A DNA stretch of 64,000 nt, taken from Protula sp. h YS-2021 (lineage: Eukaryota; Annelida; Polychaeta; Sabellida; Serpulidae). The notes beneath the pieces were generated by a model. It was not told the origin of the DNA and did no database searches. It was given only the letters and a program-made list of their open reading frames with translations. Shown here one piece after another: positions 37,406 through 52,953 of this stretch (its first letter is position 1; each line of letters starts with the position of its first letter). The stretch covers positions 33,340,911 through 33,404,910 of the forward strand of contig OX457026.1 in assembly GCA_949752745.1 (NCBI GenBank), given 5' to 3'. The position numbers and the translations under genes were made by a program.

Positions 37406-40400
37406 CTTAAACAATTAAAAAAAACACATATTCATACATTATTACTTTCAACGATTGCATAGAAATGCGGATTTTCAATACATTATTACTTTCAACGATT
37501 GCATAGAAATGCCGATTTTCAAAGATTGTTTAATTTATGCAAATTTTTAAATGTTTGTACTCGGCATTTTGTCAAATGATGTAGGAATTTTGTTTTTAAA
37601 TAGCACTTTTATAAACACAAGTAAAATTAAGAAACCTTTTATTACATATCAATTACCTGGAAGCGATGAAGAAAAGGAAAAGAATAAGATAGTAAAACCA
37701 AATTGGCATCGTTACATCGAATGACTTCAGTATATCATCCCCGGGTACTGTCCTCTTAGAGGTTGTAAGACATACCTCAAATGCAGTTGTATTTGAAGGA
37801 AGACATCTAGAAATAGAAGATTTTGTTCTTTAGTATATTTTAGTTGCACAATACAAGAAAGTAGTTTCATAACAATTTTTTTCTCTTATTTATTTAAGAA
37901 GTAGCCCAGTAAGAAACGAGAGCGGCAAGTGCACACATAACATAAGCACACATGCTTGCGTGACACTTTCAACCGACCCTGTTTAGTTCTTTGTTTCTGT
38001 TCACAAAAACAAAAGTTTTCCCGAACCCATAATTTCTTTACACCAATTTTTCTCTTCTTTTTCAACTGAAATAAAAAAAGTTTTGCAAACATAATTATAA
38101 TTCATTGTCGAAAAAAAAATTATATACAGAACTTGCCACTAGAATGTTTCGAAAATTTGATATGTCAAATTATTTTATTTCCAATTATAGTACATTTCTT
38201 GCAGCACCCAAATAATCATGTGTCCCCTCCCACTTCACGAATCCTTCACTAATCTTAAAAGATGTCCACGTTATTAAATTGTTACAACTGCTTTAGTGAA
38301 GAAAGAGGTCACTGTGATTTGTATTTATTTCAGGTATATTATTATCTCTATCTTTTCCTCACACCACTGAAAGAATCAACTGTGATGGCCTTCTTAACAT
38401 AAACATGCTAATCTTTTCCACATTCCAGCCTGTTATGAAAGATAAAAATATATCAATGCGTATCAACTGACACTGACTCCTGTACGTAACAGCTGTAGCT
38501 GAGTAACACACAAAAGCTCAGTTATAGAGAAATGTAATAAATGGCCATATTGCTATAGTTATGTTGCCCAATTTTAAGTATGTCTAAAAATTACAGGAAA
38601 ATTAAAAAATCTTCTGTAAAAACGGTCAGAAACTCAGCGCAGTTAAATCACTATGCTTAGTTTACAAAAAAAGCCGGCAAAACAGGGAACATAGGGATTA
38701 CCGGATTACTTTTAACTGTAATTTACTTTCACTACACACATCAAAAGTGACTGATCAAAGGAATACTCATATGAAAATTTTTAATGTCGATACGTCTTTC
38801 CATTATCAAGATATCTTGCACACAAAATCTTTTTAAAATATCTACACCTTTTAATGACAGCGTCATGCAAATTGCAGGCCTTTCATATTAATGTACCATG
38901 CGCCAAAAGTTGATAAAAGCTGATCTACCGGAAGAATAAATATGTCAAGTTTAAACTCTATCTGGTTCTTTCCCAAATATCTTGCACATGTTGTTAAAAT
39001 ATATGCATATTTTACACAATGACGTCATTTGCAATCTTTTTATCCTAATAGAGAAAATTTGACAGAGTAGCCGAAAAACAATCCCATTTAGTTTCAACTT
39101 TCTCCCACGTTCAGGTGTTGAAAAAATTTGCACAATGTATTTTCACGTAATTCCGCCAAACGCTTTTCTTAATAAAATAATAGGCATCCAAAGACGATAG
39201 AACCATCCGAGCTTCCCTAGTAATAAGCAAACCAAGTTTGAAATCGATGCGACCTTCCATTTTGAGATAGCCTGTACAGAGCATTTTGTTAACAACATAC
39301 TGATACACACGTGCCTACACATATACGTACAGAACGTACAAACACCCTTGGTCTCTCTCTGGTCATCATTATGTATTAAAGCAGGCCAGAAGGGCTCTTT
39401 TTCCATACTGTGAGTATTTCAGATTTGCCAATAGTTTACGTTATATTGTTTTTCAAGTTTTAAGTTTTTTAAGTTACAAAGTGAGAAAGTTTTCAGATCA
39501 TTTTTTGTTATCTTTTAAACTGTTCACTTTTCTTGCCCAAATAAATAATTTAAAAAATTACATTAAATCTGGTCCGTGAAGAAGTTCAAGAATCATGGCT
39601 GCTTGAAATGTGTATGCTAAAGGTGACAAGTATTTCAGCCATGATATCCATTTCGCGAAGTGGCGCTGGAAGTATCCCCCTGTATTATAAAGTTGATAAT
39701 TTGAAGAAGCACTTGCAAAATCTCCGATGTAATATATTACACAACCAACATAATAAACATATCGAATTTTTGGGGGTTATTTGAAAATGTACACAAGAGC
39801 TTGGCGAGTCAAATAAAATTGATATACATAAACCTATTAAATGGCTATATGTCTTTTGTGTATAATATCAGGTCACAAGTAACACTTTAAGTACATGCTA
39901 GTTCCATTACACATACACTGCTCCATTAAATCGATATACATAAAAATATTAATTGGCTATATGTCTTTTATGTATAATATCAGGTCACAAGTATCACTTT
40001 AAGTACATGCTAGTTCCATTAAACACACACCATTCCATTAAGCACACACTGAGTCCAGTTTATAGGTCGTAGTGATATATAAACGTGAAGTCTTACCGAG
40101 GAGAAAGAAACACACCATTGTCACTGTTGACACTGTGACTACACTCCTAATACTTGTGAACAACACCCCGATGAACAATCCAATACCCTGTTTGTCACAT
40201 TTATGAAATATTATCCAACAATATCACATAAAAGGGTGTTCTCATTTCAATTTCAAATTTCAATTGGATTGACAAGATAATTTATAATGTTCTGCCGATT
40301 TGGAAGTTTTATCATTTTTTTGCTGCAGCAAATGCCAAAGCAATTCATTAGTTTCCAATAAAACTTTTAAATCTTTTACTTAAAGGCTATTTTATCACAG

Positions 40401-43400
40401 CGCGCCAGTTTATAGTTTTTATCAAGAAAAAGTCAAACATTAAATAAACTTTAAACACATATTCAGAAGTTATAATTATTGACATATAGTAATTAAAATT
40501 GTCTCATAAACGCCGCACATGTACAGCGGTTATCTAATTTGATTAACTTGGTGAATGAGAATTTTAACACTACTACAATGAGAAATACCATCAATACTTT
40601 TTTTGTAATACAGATTAGAAGTTATTAACTATACATTACAGTCAACTTTAGAGTGAACAAGATTCATCGAGGGTTTTCTTCAAAGTTGACATTACAAGCT
40701 TGTCATACGAAACTCTAATCATGTTCAAACATACAAAATCAAGATAAAACATAATCTATGTTTTAAAGTGGGTTATGCTTAAATCCAAGTTCATATGAAT
40801 ATCATATAAAAGTACACTGGTCATTCGAGTTTCGAAAACTTATAAACGACTCTACTTTGCGATTATTTTGACCTTCTTGTATGTCTCTCTACTAAAATCA
40901 CTCTTGGGTGAAAATCGAAGTGCGAACAAAAGCTCCATTCTAGTTTTATTTGATGTTATCACAAAAATGCATACGCAAGGAGTAGTCATTTTGGTATGGG
41001 CACTGGGCACTTTTGTGCTCCAGTTGATGTTTATAATGATGAGCGTGAGAAAATAAGTCGTATTAAGTGTGGCCTAGTACTCTATTTGAATACACCAACT
41101 CAACAAAATAGAATAGACTCTTATGACTTCTGACAAGTGGCTGTTAGGGTAACACATCCCCATTTAGCTTAGACATTTACATTTATGAGCACTCAACACT
41201 CAAGCTGGTGTTGATAATTATCGTTGATATAACTTCAGATTAGTGAACATTCTTCAATTGAAATTGTAATTTTTCATATATCCGCCCTTAGAAATATTCT
41301 AATTTCGGGACATCTCTTCAAAAGCCTAGAAGATATGTTTTGAAACAGTATGGTAAATTTAGAGTTGGTACATCTATTACATCTAAGTTATAAGGCACGA
41401 CAGAACACACAAAGCAAGACACCATCGAACAAAATGTTCTAAAAGGGACCTGTTTAAATTAATTTTGACATTTCAAAATACTTAAATATGAAATTTTTAA
41501 ATATACTTATCGGCTATGCAGTTTAGTTGGTTTTATTAATCTTTTCAGCATATAATCCGATATTTGCATAGAGAACTGTGAGATAAGTCTTTTTTGAGGT
41601 TTGAAGCTCTTTGCTAAATATACATGCTAAAATTTAAAGATCGTAAAAAAATTAATTTAATAAAAATTTACTGACATGCAATACTTAGACCGTCGCAAAA
41701 ACTTATACTCTTAGTAGAACATGGGAACTGTGCAAAAAATAAACTCCAAATGCGGACCTCTCTTACAGACGATTATTATACCTTCGGCTGACAGACAGTA
41801 AAAAGCAAAACCATGGTAGAAACCTTACTGACAATTCGTCTATTTAAGCTACACAACCGTAACAATAGGCCATCTCAACTAAAACTTTAACAAATAAGAG
41901 TATTCTCTAAAATTTATGTTTAAAAGCAATACATACCTGTATTACAAAGATGTAAATAAACAATAGGGCCACGTGGGAGAAAAAGGCCCAGGCGGAAGGA
42001 TTTAGTCCAATGGCCCAGTACACAATAGTAACAAACAAGGCGGGCATGCACACAACGATGGGTAGTTCACTGGTCTGTTTTGCAAGCCAGTATGCTGACA
42101 GACGATACGTGCCCGCTGAGCGCTCTCTCATGATTACTGGATTCTCTTCCCTAACTGTTATAAAAATATTTATTTCTGGACGGACACTTTAAATATTTTA
42201 ACAGTTTAAAATATTAGCAAACAAATTTATTGCAAAAAGATATTTCGGACCTTTATTCAACAGAAATGAATTGCAATTGTTATGTCAGTTATTCTAAACT
42301 GTTTTTGCTTCATTACAATCGAATCATATTTAGTTAGTTAGCACATGAACGAGGGAGGATTTGTGACAAAAAGACATTACTGTGTAATCACATGAGTCAT
42401 GTCAATTATATCTTTCTTTGATTAAGTGCGACAAATATTATTTATTGTAACAAAAGGAAAAATGAAAATATACAATGAGTTGTATACATCCTTAAAATTA
42501 AATAAAAACGGTTTGTTAGCATTTCCTAATACCTTAAAATATTTGAATAAAGTATTTGTCAACAATGCTTATTTCAATTGAAATATGCTTGACAAATACT
42601 GATATACTTACAGGCAGAAGCTGCTGCAATAATTGTATCAAATCCCCAAAATGAGCATATGAAGAATATCTGAAACAGATAGATTAAATCATAAGACAAA
42701 AATGGATATGTCAAAGTCACTAACTGATTTTTGTTATAAAGTTTTCACAATCAAATCGTGTTATGAAATTGAACTTCAGAAAACTTTTACTTACTTTTTA
42801 ATTGTAAACTAATGGCAGCCAATATGATTTATGGTTGAAAGCATGAAAGCAATGTGGGAATTTTTCAGCAAAAATTTATTTTGTGTTGACTAATCCTTGG
42901 GCAAATTTTCTTGTGACATCCTAAACTTACTGCTCCCAAACGATCATTAAGACCTTCTTCGGTTCTGTCAAGTTGAAACCAAATTACACCTGCAACCACA
43001 ATTTCCGTGGAATAATCTATACAATTGATCAAGAAGATCTTATTAATTCAACTGTATGGATATACTAGAGTCATCCACAGGAATGACTAAAAAAGACCTA
43101 GGGATTAACATTCCCAAACGTGGAACACAAAAACGTCATTTACATAATAATAGGACTATTTGACAATAGATTTTCCTGCGTTTTGTACAATCGCAGTCTG
43201 TTAGATCTCGTTCAATTTAAACGCATATCAAAGCCCCTTAAAGGAATTTCCAAAATTCTTATTTCTGTGCTAGTATATTGTAGAATTTTACATTTGTCAA
43301 TTCTTTTTATTTTCTGCGTTGTACAAGTATGCAGTTTCTTGAAGAGAAGGGGTAACCAGGCCCGAGCCATACCACAGGATGTGAATGAAATCTTTAAAAA

Positions 43401-45717
43401 GAAACACAGTAACGCTTTTCCAAAATATAGTTCTGTCTCCAGCACACTCAGTTTGGAACTTCATATTTTGCATTTTGAATACTGATGTGTTCATATAATT
43501 ATTTTAACTATACTTTGTATGAACTGAAAAAAAACTCACTTGCTAAGAAACAAACAAAAATGCTTTTTATAACAGTTACTGGTTGAAAGAAGTTCCGTGA
43601 CGTATGAATCATCAGCCTTTGGGTGAGCACTTTGTACTGAGTCCAGAACCCTGAAAGCAGAATACCAGCACTTTTGAAAAATAGACATCAAACACTATTT
43701 TAGCTAGTTCAGCCCATCATTCATTCCCTAAAATGGTTTTATAAAATTTGCAAAAGGTAATATAATTTTTGACTTACACTTTGAGATAAAACAGGAATAA
43801 CAAATAAACACACATTTACTTGCGTATCTACAAAATCAGTAATAAATGCCTTCCGATTATTGAATTTAAATTTCATATTTTGATTTTGGCTACATGTGCT
43901 GAACTGTTCATACTATTGTAAGCGAAGGTTGTAGGGTAATTAAATTATGTATTATTCAGGAAGCAAGATAATGGCTGTATCCAAAATGCTAATCATCTAT
44001 GTCATTATTGATTAGATTCATTTCAGTATTATTGCAAAATCTTCTTTAACAAATAATGTTTTCGATTTGGAAAACCTGAACCTCGATAAAGTACACAGAG
44101 TATCTCCATATCGTCAAATTTGCTAAAATAATTCTGTGAGTACTGGATGCAAAGAAGAGCAGGTATGTTTTTAACTCTTCCACAAACAGTATTTCAAAAT
44201 ATTGTCATTAATTCGGTTGGTTTGATTATGGTTGATAATGCAGAAAATATTACCTGTGGGCCATTTTTTTCTTGTCTCCATATAGAACCCTATCTGCAAA
44301 TCAGTGTCAACTAGTGACATATGTCTCTCAATTTTTGGTGGAGCAGCGTGTTCATTGGCTGAGGATAAAGATATGTATATAACATACACACACGCACAGA
44401 AACATATTCCAAAGTGAGTTGAATTTTGGTGATCTTTGCTGCACATAAAAAACCCTTTTAGTCAGTTAATACATATCAACAAATCCAAATACTTAGCATA
44501 GTCAAAATTATTAAAAGATTTCTTTCAACAACAGACAATTATTATTTTGTTTGTTGACAAAAATGAATTTTATTTTTTAATTTGAAAAAAAAAATATATA
44601 TTTAAACGTTTCCCATTTGCAAAATACAGCAACATATAATTTTATAAAAGCAATGTATGAAAATTCTTTTGTTATAAGCCAAAAAGTAGAAGTTGGAACA
44701 AAAAAGAGTTTACTACCTTTGCTATGTTCATAATCGTTCTTTTGATCAGTTATGGTGCCCAAACTAGAATGACTTGGTGTTTTCTTGAATTCCGTGTTTG
44801 TATATCCGGTAAAAAGACTCACACTGCTCTGACGCCTAGAAGATTTCTTACTGTAGAGGTCAAGATCAGATGCAGCAAATTCCTTCTGGATTTCTACCGG
44901 CCATGTCTCTTGTCTTATGCAACATGCAATGTTACAAACTCCATACAGTAAAGAAAAAAGAAATACAAAATGTATATACTTGAAAAATACAAAAATGCCA
45001 ACTTTGCCTTATGATTATAACACTTTGCTTTATCATGGTGTGAATACATTTTTTTAATATGAATACGTGTTTTCAGGTAGGATTTAATGAAGCACTGCAT
45101 CACCTTTTTCGCCAGCTTTCTTCTATAAGTGTTTTCTTTATATCTGAGCTGATTCTTAGCTGCTCCACTACAAACCAAAACATTAACCTAAAGTCAGTTC
45201 AAGAAAATGAATGTTGAAAAGAATAAGTAGTTTAGAAGAAGCTTGATCAAATATGCAATTACGAGGAAATATTCAAGAAATACTCGATAATGACAGTGAA
45301 AAAATCTAGCTAAAGCAAAACCTTTTATAAGTTGCATTAGTAAATGCTTCAGGTTTGAAACAATGGTCGTAACATAAATTATTCTGTAGAATTACTAAAA
45401 TAATATTATTGCTAATCACGGGCAAACCAACAAGCTCCCTGATTATAAGTGATTGCATAAGCAACAGCATTGTCGGCTGATAACGCCAAATATTTAACGC
45501 AAACACGAAATACTGATTCCGGAAATAGCAAATCTTAGTCAAATTTCAAAACCGATTGACACGAATAAAATATCAAAAATAAAACTAAAAATTATGCAAA
45601 ATAATTCACACATACACACACACACACACCGTTGCAGAAATAAAGCGATCGTTACGTGCGTTGTAGGGACGGGTTTGACACGCTTGCGGTGGGTATCCAC
45701 ATCCTGGCACACACACT

Positions 45718-45802
<85 letters not shown>

Positions 45803-48800
45803 TTCTGGGTGAAAAGGGGGATTCTTATGATTCGTATATATCCATCCAACCCGATATATTTGCATAACTGCTGGCGATACTTTTTTAAATCACAAAGAAC
45901 AGACCGGTTTGTCAGATAAATAAAAAGACAAAATCATATCATTTTTATTATGAATAAATAGCTTAAAAGCTACACTACATTTTCTTACTCATGAAATCGG
46001 CCGGATTGTAGTGTGGCTTACACTGTAGACCAACACTCATGAAATGATCTAAGACTTTTGAAGATGCACCAAAATACACCACCTATACAACAAATTATTA
46101 AACATCAGGCCTGTTCTTCTTACTTTTAAATTTTTGAACAATTGATAAAAGGAGCAATATTTCTCGATTTCTCAATATTTGAAAGGGTCAACGTGCATTT
46201 CCACGTTTTACGATGTCTTCCGAATTCAAGTTACATACATTTTCTGTGACCGGACCGTGTTTCATTCTTATTTGCGATTTTAGTTACTAGTTACATAACA
46301 CTTGTCTATTCGTAAATGTATGCATTTTTACCTGTCCGTCCGCTAGAAGCAATAAGTTGTCGAACATGTGAAACATCTGACTAGATGGTTGGTGTATCGA
46401 CGCCACTATTGTTTTTTGACCTACAGTGGTGTATTTCTGTAGCGTCTCCACTAAGTTGTACGCTATTCCATAATCAAGACCACTCGTCGGTTCCTTGCGT
46501 AGTAGTTAATGTTATAAAATGAAGCAATAAACTGTAGAAAAACTCATACTTTAGATTTTAATTTGTGTCGATGTTGATTTTGTCAGAATCTCTTACTATA
46601 TCAAACCCATTAAAGTACAGTCTTTTAAAAAAGAATTAACACTATAAACACAGCTGCATGCCACATATAATAAAAATGTCAAATCCTAATTCATGTTCTG
46701 GATACCAGTCGTTGTGGGTTTTCAGCCTAGTTATTTTGTAAACAGAACTGTACCTTTCACTTTGTCAATTTTGTCCTTAGACGAGATTAAATGTATTTAA
46801 TAAAAGTAGCAGCGGCATGATAATTTTAGTAATATTGCTTTGCAAACAACTAATATTTACATGAAAAAATGAGCTTCATCTTATAACTTCTATTAAAATT
46901 AACAAGCGAATAGGCGCTCAAACTTACGTCAATCAGCAGTATGTCTGGATCAGTCAGTATTTCACATGCAATGGCGGCTCGTTTTCGCTCTCCGCCAGAC
47001 AGTCCCAAAATGAAGGCATTACCCATAACTGGTTTAAAACATTGTATATGTTTCATGTTATTTAAAGAAAGAAACATCTTAAGGAAAAATGCAAAAATTT
47101 CACATCTAAACGCGGATTGATTCTCTTCGTAAATGCCTTGTTAAAATTGTGCTGAATCATTGGGAAATCGCGTGGTAACACAGACTATAAATAAAATAGA
47201 AACTTGACCTACGATACACGTATGACCCAGTGGAATATTAGTTTATGTAATGCAAATCTGAAAGGGTAGGACCGAACAGTTAAGAATTTTAACAGTACTA
47301 AGAAACAATTGATGGCCAGCTTCTAGTTTCATGTTGCCGTGATGGAAGCAACTATTAAAACAGTCCCTTCTATTGCACTTTTGGCGCTCAGATCTCTCCA
47401 AAAGAAAACAGTAGGGCGAGTCGATTCCACAAAACTGTGAGTTGTCACTGTGAATACCTTTAGAACACGGGTTAGGCCCCATCCATCGGTGTCGACAACA
47501 AATGGTCGAAACCAGCATAGAAGGTGTACATGTTGCACATCTTGCAATTACCTATTTATACCATGGTTTCTTAGAAGTGGTTGACTCAACAAAGCTAGGT
47601 TCCGAAAATGAACACCTGAAAAGATTACTTTAAAATTTTTGCTACTTTTCTGTATTTTTGGTAACATTAAAATCACATTATCCATTAAACTGCAATATGC
47701 ATTTACATTTGGGACGAAATTCTATGGAGTTATTGGATTTCAGGCCATCGCCAGATTTTCTGAATTTTCAAGACTTTTTCTTTCCCATTTTTGTTTTGTC
47801 GTTTCCAGGCATATCCTCCAATGAAATGAAACAGACAAAGAGTGGCCCGTCGCTTCTAGAACTACGTGAAATAGTGTTGACAAATGACGTCATTACCAGT
47901 GTCTCATATAGTCATGAAGCGTTCAAAGCTAAGTATCTCGAGAACGGTTGCACTTATAGCTGCAGTTACTTCACTCTGATTTTCGCAAACTAACCTACAT
48001 TTTTAGCTTTGATGTCGAGATGATGTTATCATATCGATTTTCGTTATTTTTAATACTAATTTATGCTTCATTCTAAGATCAAAATTCACGATACCGTTCC
48101 CAGCCCATCAAAATCCACAGTCTATTGTAAAACACCCATCAAAGAGAACACTTGTAATTGTCTCACAGTACCGTTTGCCTATTGAGCCTTATTGCTAAGG
48201 GCGGAACATATGTACAAAAGCCATTGATCTGCAGGCTGCTAGGCGCCTCTATTAAATAAGTGATAAAAAGTGGTTAAATAAGCTGTGCATTTCATCTATC
48301 GTTGTTTTCCTCAATCGGCATGGTAAATCTAATAACTTATCTAACTATGCACTTGGGATGGAATCCCAAGGAAATGTTGCGTCACCGGTCATTGAGGCAG
48401 TTTTACAGACTTTGGAGGAGTCCAAGAAGTTATTGCATTACCGGCCACTGTGAAAGTTTCCCTTGTTATACTTCATACTCCCTTTCTTTCTTTTAATGTG
48501 CTTTTTTATTTTTTTTTATTGCTTTCGTCGTTTCTACGCATTTCTTCCACAACAACGGCCAGGGCTAAAATCACGAAACTTGGCACACATATAGCGGTCT
48601 ATTGCTTCTGGATTCATGTGAAATATGTCATCATCGGTATGCTGTGACGCCCTAAAAAATGAGGCTAAATATCTCGATAGACGGCTGCACTTACTGCTTC
48701 GAAGTAAAATACGGAAGAGAAAAATTTTCGCAAAAATTCTTTTGTGACCTGTTTTTTAAACTGTGGTATCATTGTGCCGTCTTGATGCTGATTTCTATTC

Positions 48801-51800
48801 CATTTGAAACAGAAACGTTTAACTTACACCGAAAAAAGCCCTGGTAAGTTTTAAATACCATCCCTATCGACCAAACCGCAATCTGCAGTACCACAAATAC
48901 GCCTGTAAATCACGAAAGTAAAGAAAACGCTTATGTTTCTACTCAGCACACAGTGTGCAGATAATTATAAACACAATACCGTTTAGCTATTAGTCACAAG
49001 AAATTAAAATACTCGCTTGTTCAAAGTCACTCGTTCCCATTTGTTTGTCTGACTTGTTCCAGAAGAATATTCTCGTTGGATTATGCACTTTTTGCTGGGA
49101 AGAACAATCACTTTGTTAAGTCCGTTTTGACATGTCAACGAGCAAACAAACTAGACCAATTTCTCAGTGAGCAGCAAGTTTGCTCCTGGAAAGGCAAAGT
49201 CACTGTTGTGAAAGCTTAGAAATATAGTTTATAGCTTAGAAATAATGTCAGCATGCCAGTTCCATGAGCAAAAGTATTCTAAAATAAAAAAGAAAAATAC
49301 TTTGTCTCACCTTTACTCTCCTTATGCCAAATTTGAAGAATATATAAGAGAGGACAGGTGGTGAATAGCCAAATTATCCTCCCCAAAAACACACACACGC
49401 ACACACACACACACATACATACATACATGCATAAACACATAAATCTCAGAGGGCCATATACTCAGAAAAGTTTATTGTGATTTAATGAAAATTCTAGTAT
49501 TTAATAACAATTTGGATACTCTCTTGAAAGATTAGAGAAGTGGCCTCTACGATAAAGGTTACTATGTATTTTTTCTTATGAAATTAAACTCATTCACCGC
49601 TACAAGCGACACATATTGTGTCCTGGCTCACCCCCCCCCCCCCCTCCTCCCTGGCTTCAACGACTTTTCCTTCCTAGAACTTTGTATATCTTGTTGAGAA
49701 AATTTTGCAAGGCTTTGTGACACATTAACTTCATCAAAAAAATAAATACAAATGCCACTTTATGAACAAAAGTAACAATAGGAAAACGAAGCTTCTTATT
49801 TTTTTTTTACTTTTTACAAAATAGAAAACGACTAAAACTTGTTAGTATTGCTTTATTAATTTGATCACATATTAAGATGGAGGGAATCCTTATTGAATTA
49901 CCAAATATACGAGTGCAGCGGCCAGCAGATCAATAACAGCTTTTGTGCTACTTTGTTGTTGAGTCGGGTGGATAATAACATGCACAGGCCTGTGCAGTTT
50001 ATTCTCCACCAAACTCCACAGCAAAGCAGTAAAATGAATAATTAAACGGTATTGTGGATTAACTGTACTTGCGGACTATGCACTGAATAGAAGCATAAGC
50101 ATCAGGTCATGGATTGTCATAGATTTGCGGTCTTGTGGGTTACAGGTAGGCAGGAAGGGATGTTATTAGGAGCTTGCCAAGATAATTTATCTTAACGTTC
50201 TTGTAATTAAAATTTAGTGATATTATAGGTGAAAGAGAAGGTCACAAAACAATTCTTTGCGAAAAAGTAGCCTCAAAATGTACGTCACTCCGAAGCTGAA
50301 GTGCAACCGTTTTCAAGATGTTTAGCTTAAAAACTTCATGGCCTTATAATATGTTGACTAACAAGATCCTTTGGTCAACCGTATAACAAATTATAATAAA
50401 TCTGGCCTTTCTTAGAAAAATCGGTAGTAAAAGCAAAACAATAAATTAATACATAAACAAAAAGCAAAAAGAAAGAGAGAAGCTTAAAGAATTCCCGGAA
50501 CTTCACCCTAACTATAAGCAAAAATTAAGATCAAGCTAATTAGTTACTCTGCTAAAGGAGAGACTGTCAGTCACTCAGTGGACAAAAGATATCTTACCTG
50601 TGTCAGCGCACTTCTGAAGTTCCAGAATTTCTATGATTTCCCGCACTCTCTGTAGTTTCAAGCTGTGTGGCATTTTATCGGGCAAGGTCAAAAGTGCTGC
50701 AAACTGTTTAGGTACAGACAATTTTTTTCATTACATTAACAAAATAACCTTGACAATATCGCAAATTTGTTAAATATTCGACGTTAAAAGTTTCGTAACT
50801 GACAACCAACAGCTACGGTACAGCGGATGACATTAGAAATTCGCTTCATACAAGAAGAAGCATTACCACTTTAATAATTTATCATCTTTTGCAATCTGAA
50901 GCAACAAAAGACACTTTTATTTACAATAAAAATTTCCATTAGTATTCCTTTTGGAAATATGCAGGTACGGTAACCAAGGCCATTTTATTTTCTCTGGAGG
51001 ATGATTTCTTATGCATTTGTCATTTCTTAAGTTTTAACAACGAAAACAGATAATAAAGCGTGAAGTTATTTGAAACCTGCAGACTAACGTAGTAAATTCT
51101 TAGAATTTAGAAAATGATTTTTATGAAATTTAAACATAGCAAAATAATAGAATGAAATGCTCCAAATGTTAAGCACATATTATTTAACAACTCTTTGTGA
51201 CCAGAAAAAAACACTGATTAAGCAACAACATATCTTTTGATATTTTATTTGTGAAATATATTCAAATTGCATATTATTATTCAAGCCACACGTTTCTTCT
51301 AAAATAATAGAAATGGCAGGCTTATTTGGCACTTGAGTCAACACCTGGCAGACATCATCTGAGCTAAAGCTATTTATGTTACTTGGGTTAATAGCCAATA
51401 ATTTAGCAATAAATTGTTTTGAGAGAAGTTAATATGAACGTAAAAAACTTACAAAATGAAGGGAAGGCATTTAAATTGAGCACTTTCATTTGAATTTGGG
51501 GTCAGAAAAACGAGAGGAAAATACCTCAGGTACTTAAGCATCACTATACATTCGGCTCTATGGCATTAAAAAGCTCAATTGCTACACCCAACTTACCGTA
51601 AGTGTTTGTTTTAATGTAAGCTTGGGAAAGAAGACATCTTGTTGAAGGACAAATCTCATTTTACGACCCAAATGCTTGTTCAGGAGTTGTCCATTGAGAG
51701 TAACCATACCACTAGTTATAGGCAGTCTTCTCGCCAATGCACTTAGCAAAGTTGACTTCCCGGCTCCTATAAATGCGAGCACAACATAAACTCGCCAATG

Positions 51801-52897
51801 ATGAGAAATTTTAAACACATGACAAAAATACATAATAAATAAATTTTTGATAAAAATAGTGCATTTTCAGAGTATGACCACGAATAACGACATAACATTT
51901 TTTTAAAGCCTTTTTTACGAAATTATTTATATAGATATGCCTCCCTTAACCTTTCTTATTTTATGCTTAACAGGTCATACTCATAATCGTAAAAAATGTG
52001 CATTATGCTACTAATTATACTGATTATACTGATTATTAGTCCGTGCCACTAGAAACATAAATATATGCTATATAAATACATACATATATATGCTATATAA
52101 ATACATACATAGCCAAAGCGAAAAGAAAGGAAACATCTGTGGATCCTACTGAGACACACTGAAGGTCGTATCTTTTTTCGAAAATGTAAAAACGCTGTAG
52201 AATCAGATATTATGAGCAATGGTTCACGAGTGTAATTATGAAATTCCACGCCTTAAAGCACCTTTACCTGCTTTGCACAAAATATATACGAACGAAATAA
52301 CGATGAAGACCAAAAATTCACATTCGATTGAGAGTGAGTTACAACCTGGTAAAATTAACTTGTCTGTAGGCAATGTTTTTGAATATGTAGGTTATCATAC
52401 TGTGTTATGTTTTGTGTTTGCATGTATGTAAAATTTAATTTACTGTCTTTTTTAAACTACGAAACCCACGAGTCGTATTTTGCGTTTCTTTTTCAATATT
52501 GCAATAATAGTAAAACAAAAAAACGGTAAATGATTACACGAAATAATCTCTTTCGATACTAAAAGTCTTCTACATAGGTTTTTAAAATTAGGAAAAATTG
52601 GATTTCGCGTAATTTACATTAGCAGCAGCCAATTGTGTTTGGTCTTCTAATTACTTTTGGTGATTTCGGGAGGGTAGTGATTTTAAAATCAGAGCTATAT
52701 CATTGCATAGTAGAAGTCCTGTTTATAAAGTGACTTGTGATCGTGTTCTTACACACTTTATTCAATAACTGCTAAGATGTGGTTACTATTCTGGTTTATG
52801 TTTCTTTTTGTTTCTTTCTGTTTAGGTTTTTGTGTTCGACGCTGTATGTTTAAAACACTGGTTGCTTGGGCTGTGTATTAACTTGAAAGTATGCTCA

Positions 52898-52953
<56 letters not shown>

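Noticed and set aside
39562..39567. In-frame TAA at the end of gene B exon 15 as a premature stop
   Set aside because: A GT donor precedes it in the phase used by gene A, and exon 16 then continues the frame.
40799..41056. 84-codon open frame on the plus strand inside gene B intron 13, hydrophobic and protein-like
   Set aside because: No in-frame ATG near its start; frames this long are expected many times by chance in the window. Worth one protein search.
43120..43485. 121-codon plus-strand ORF in gene B intron 10
   Set aside because: Antisense within an intron, no domain pattern and AT-biased codons; likely chance.
45539..45919. ORFs of alternating Cys-Val or His-Thr
   Set aside because: They are translations of the AC microsatellite in gene B intron 6.
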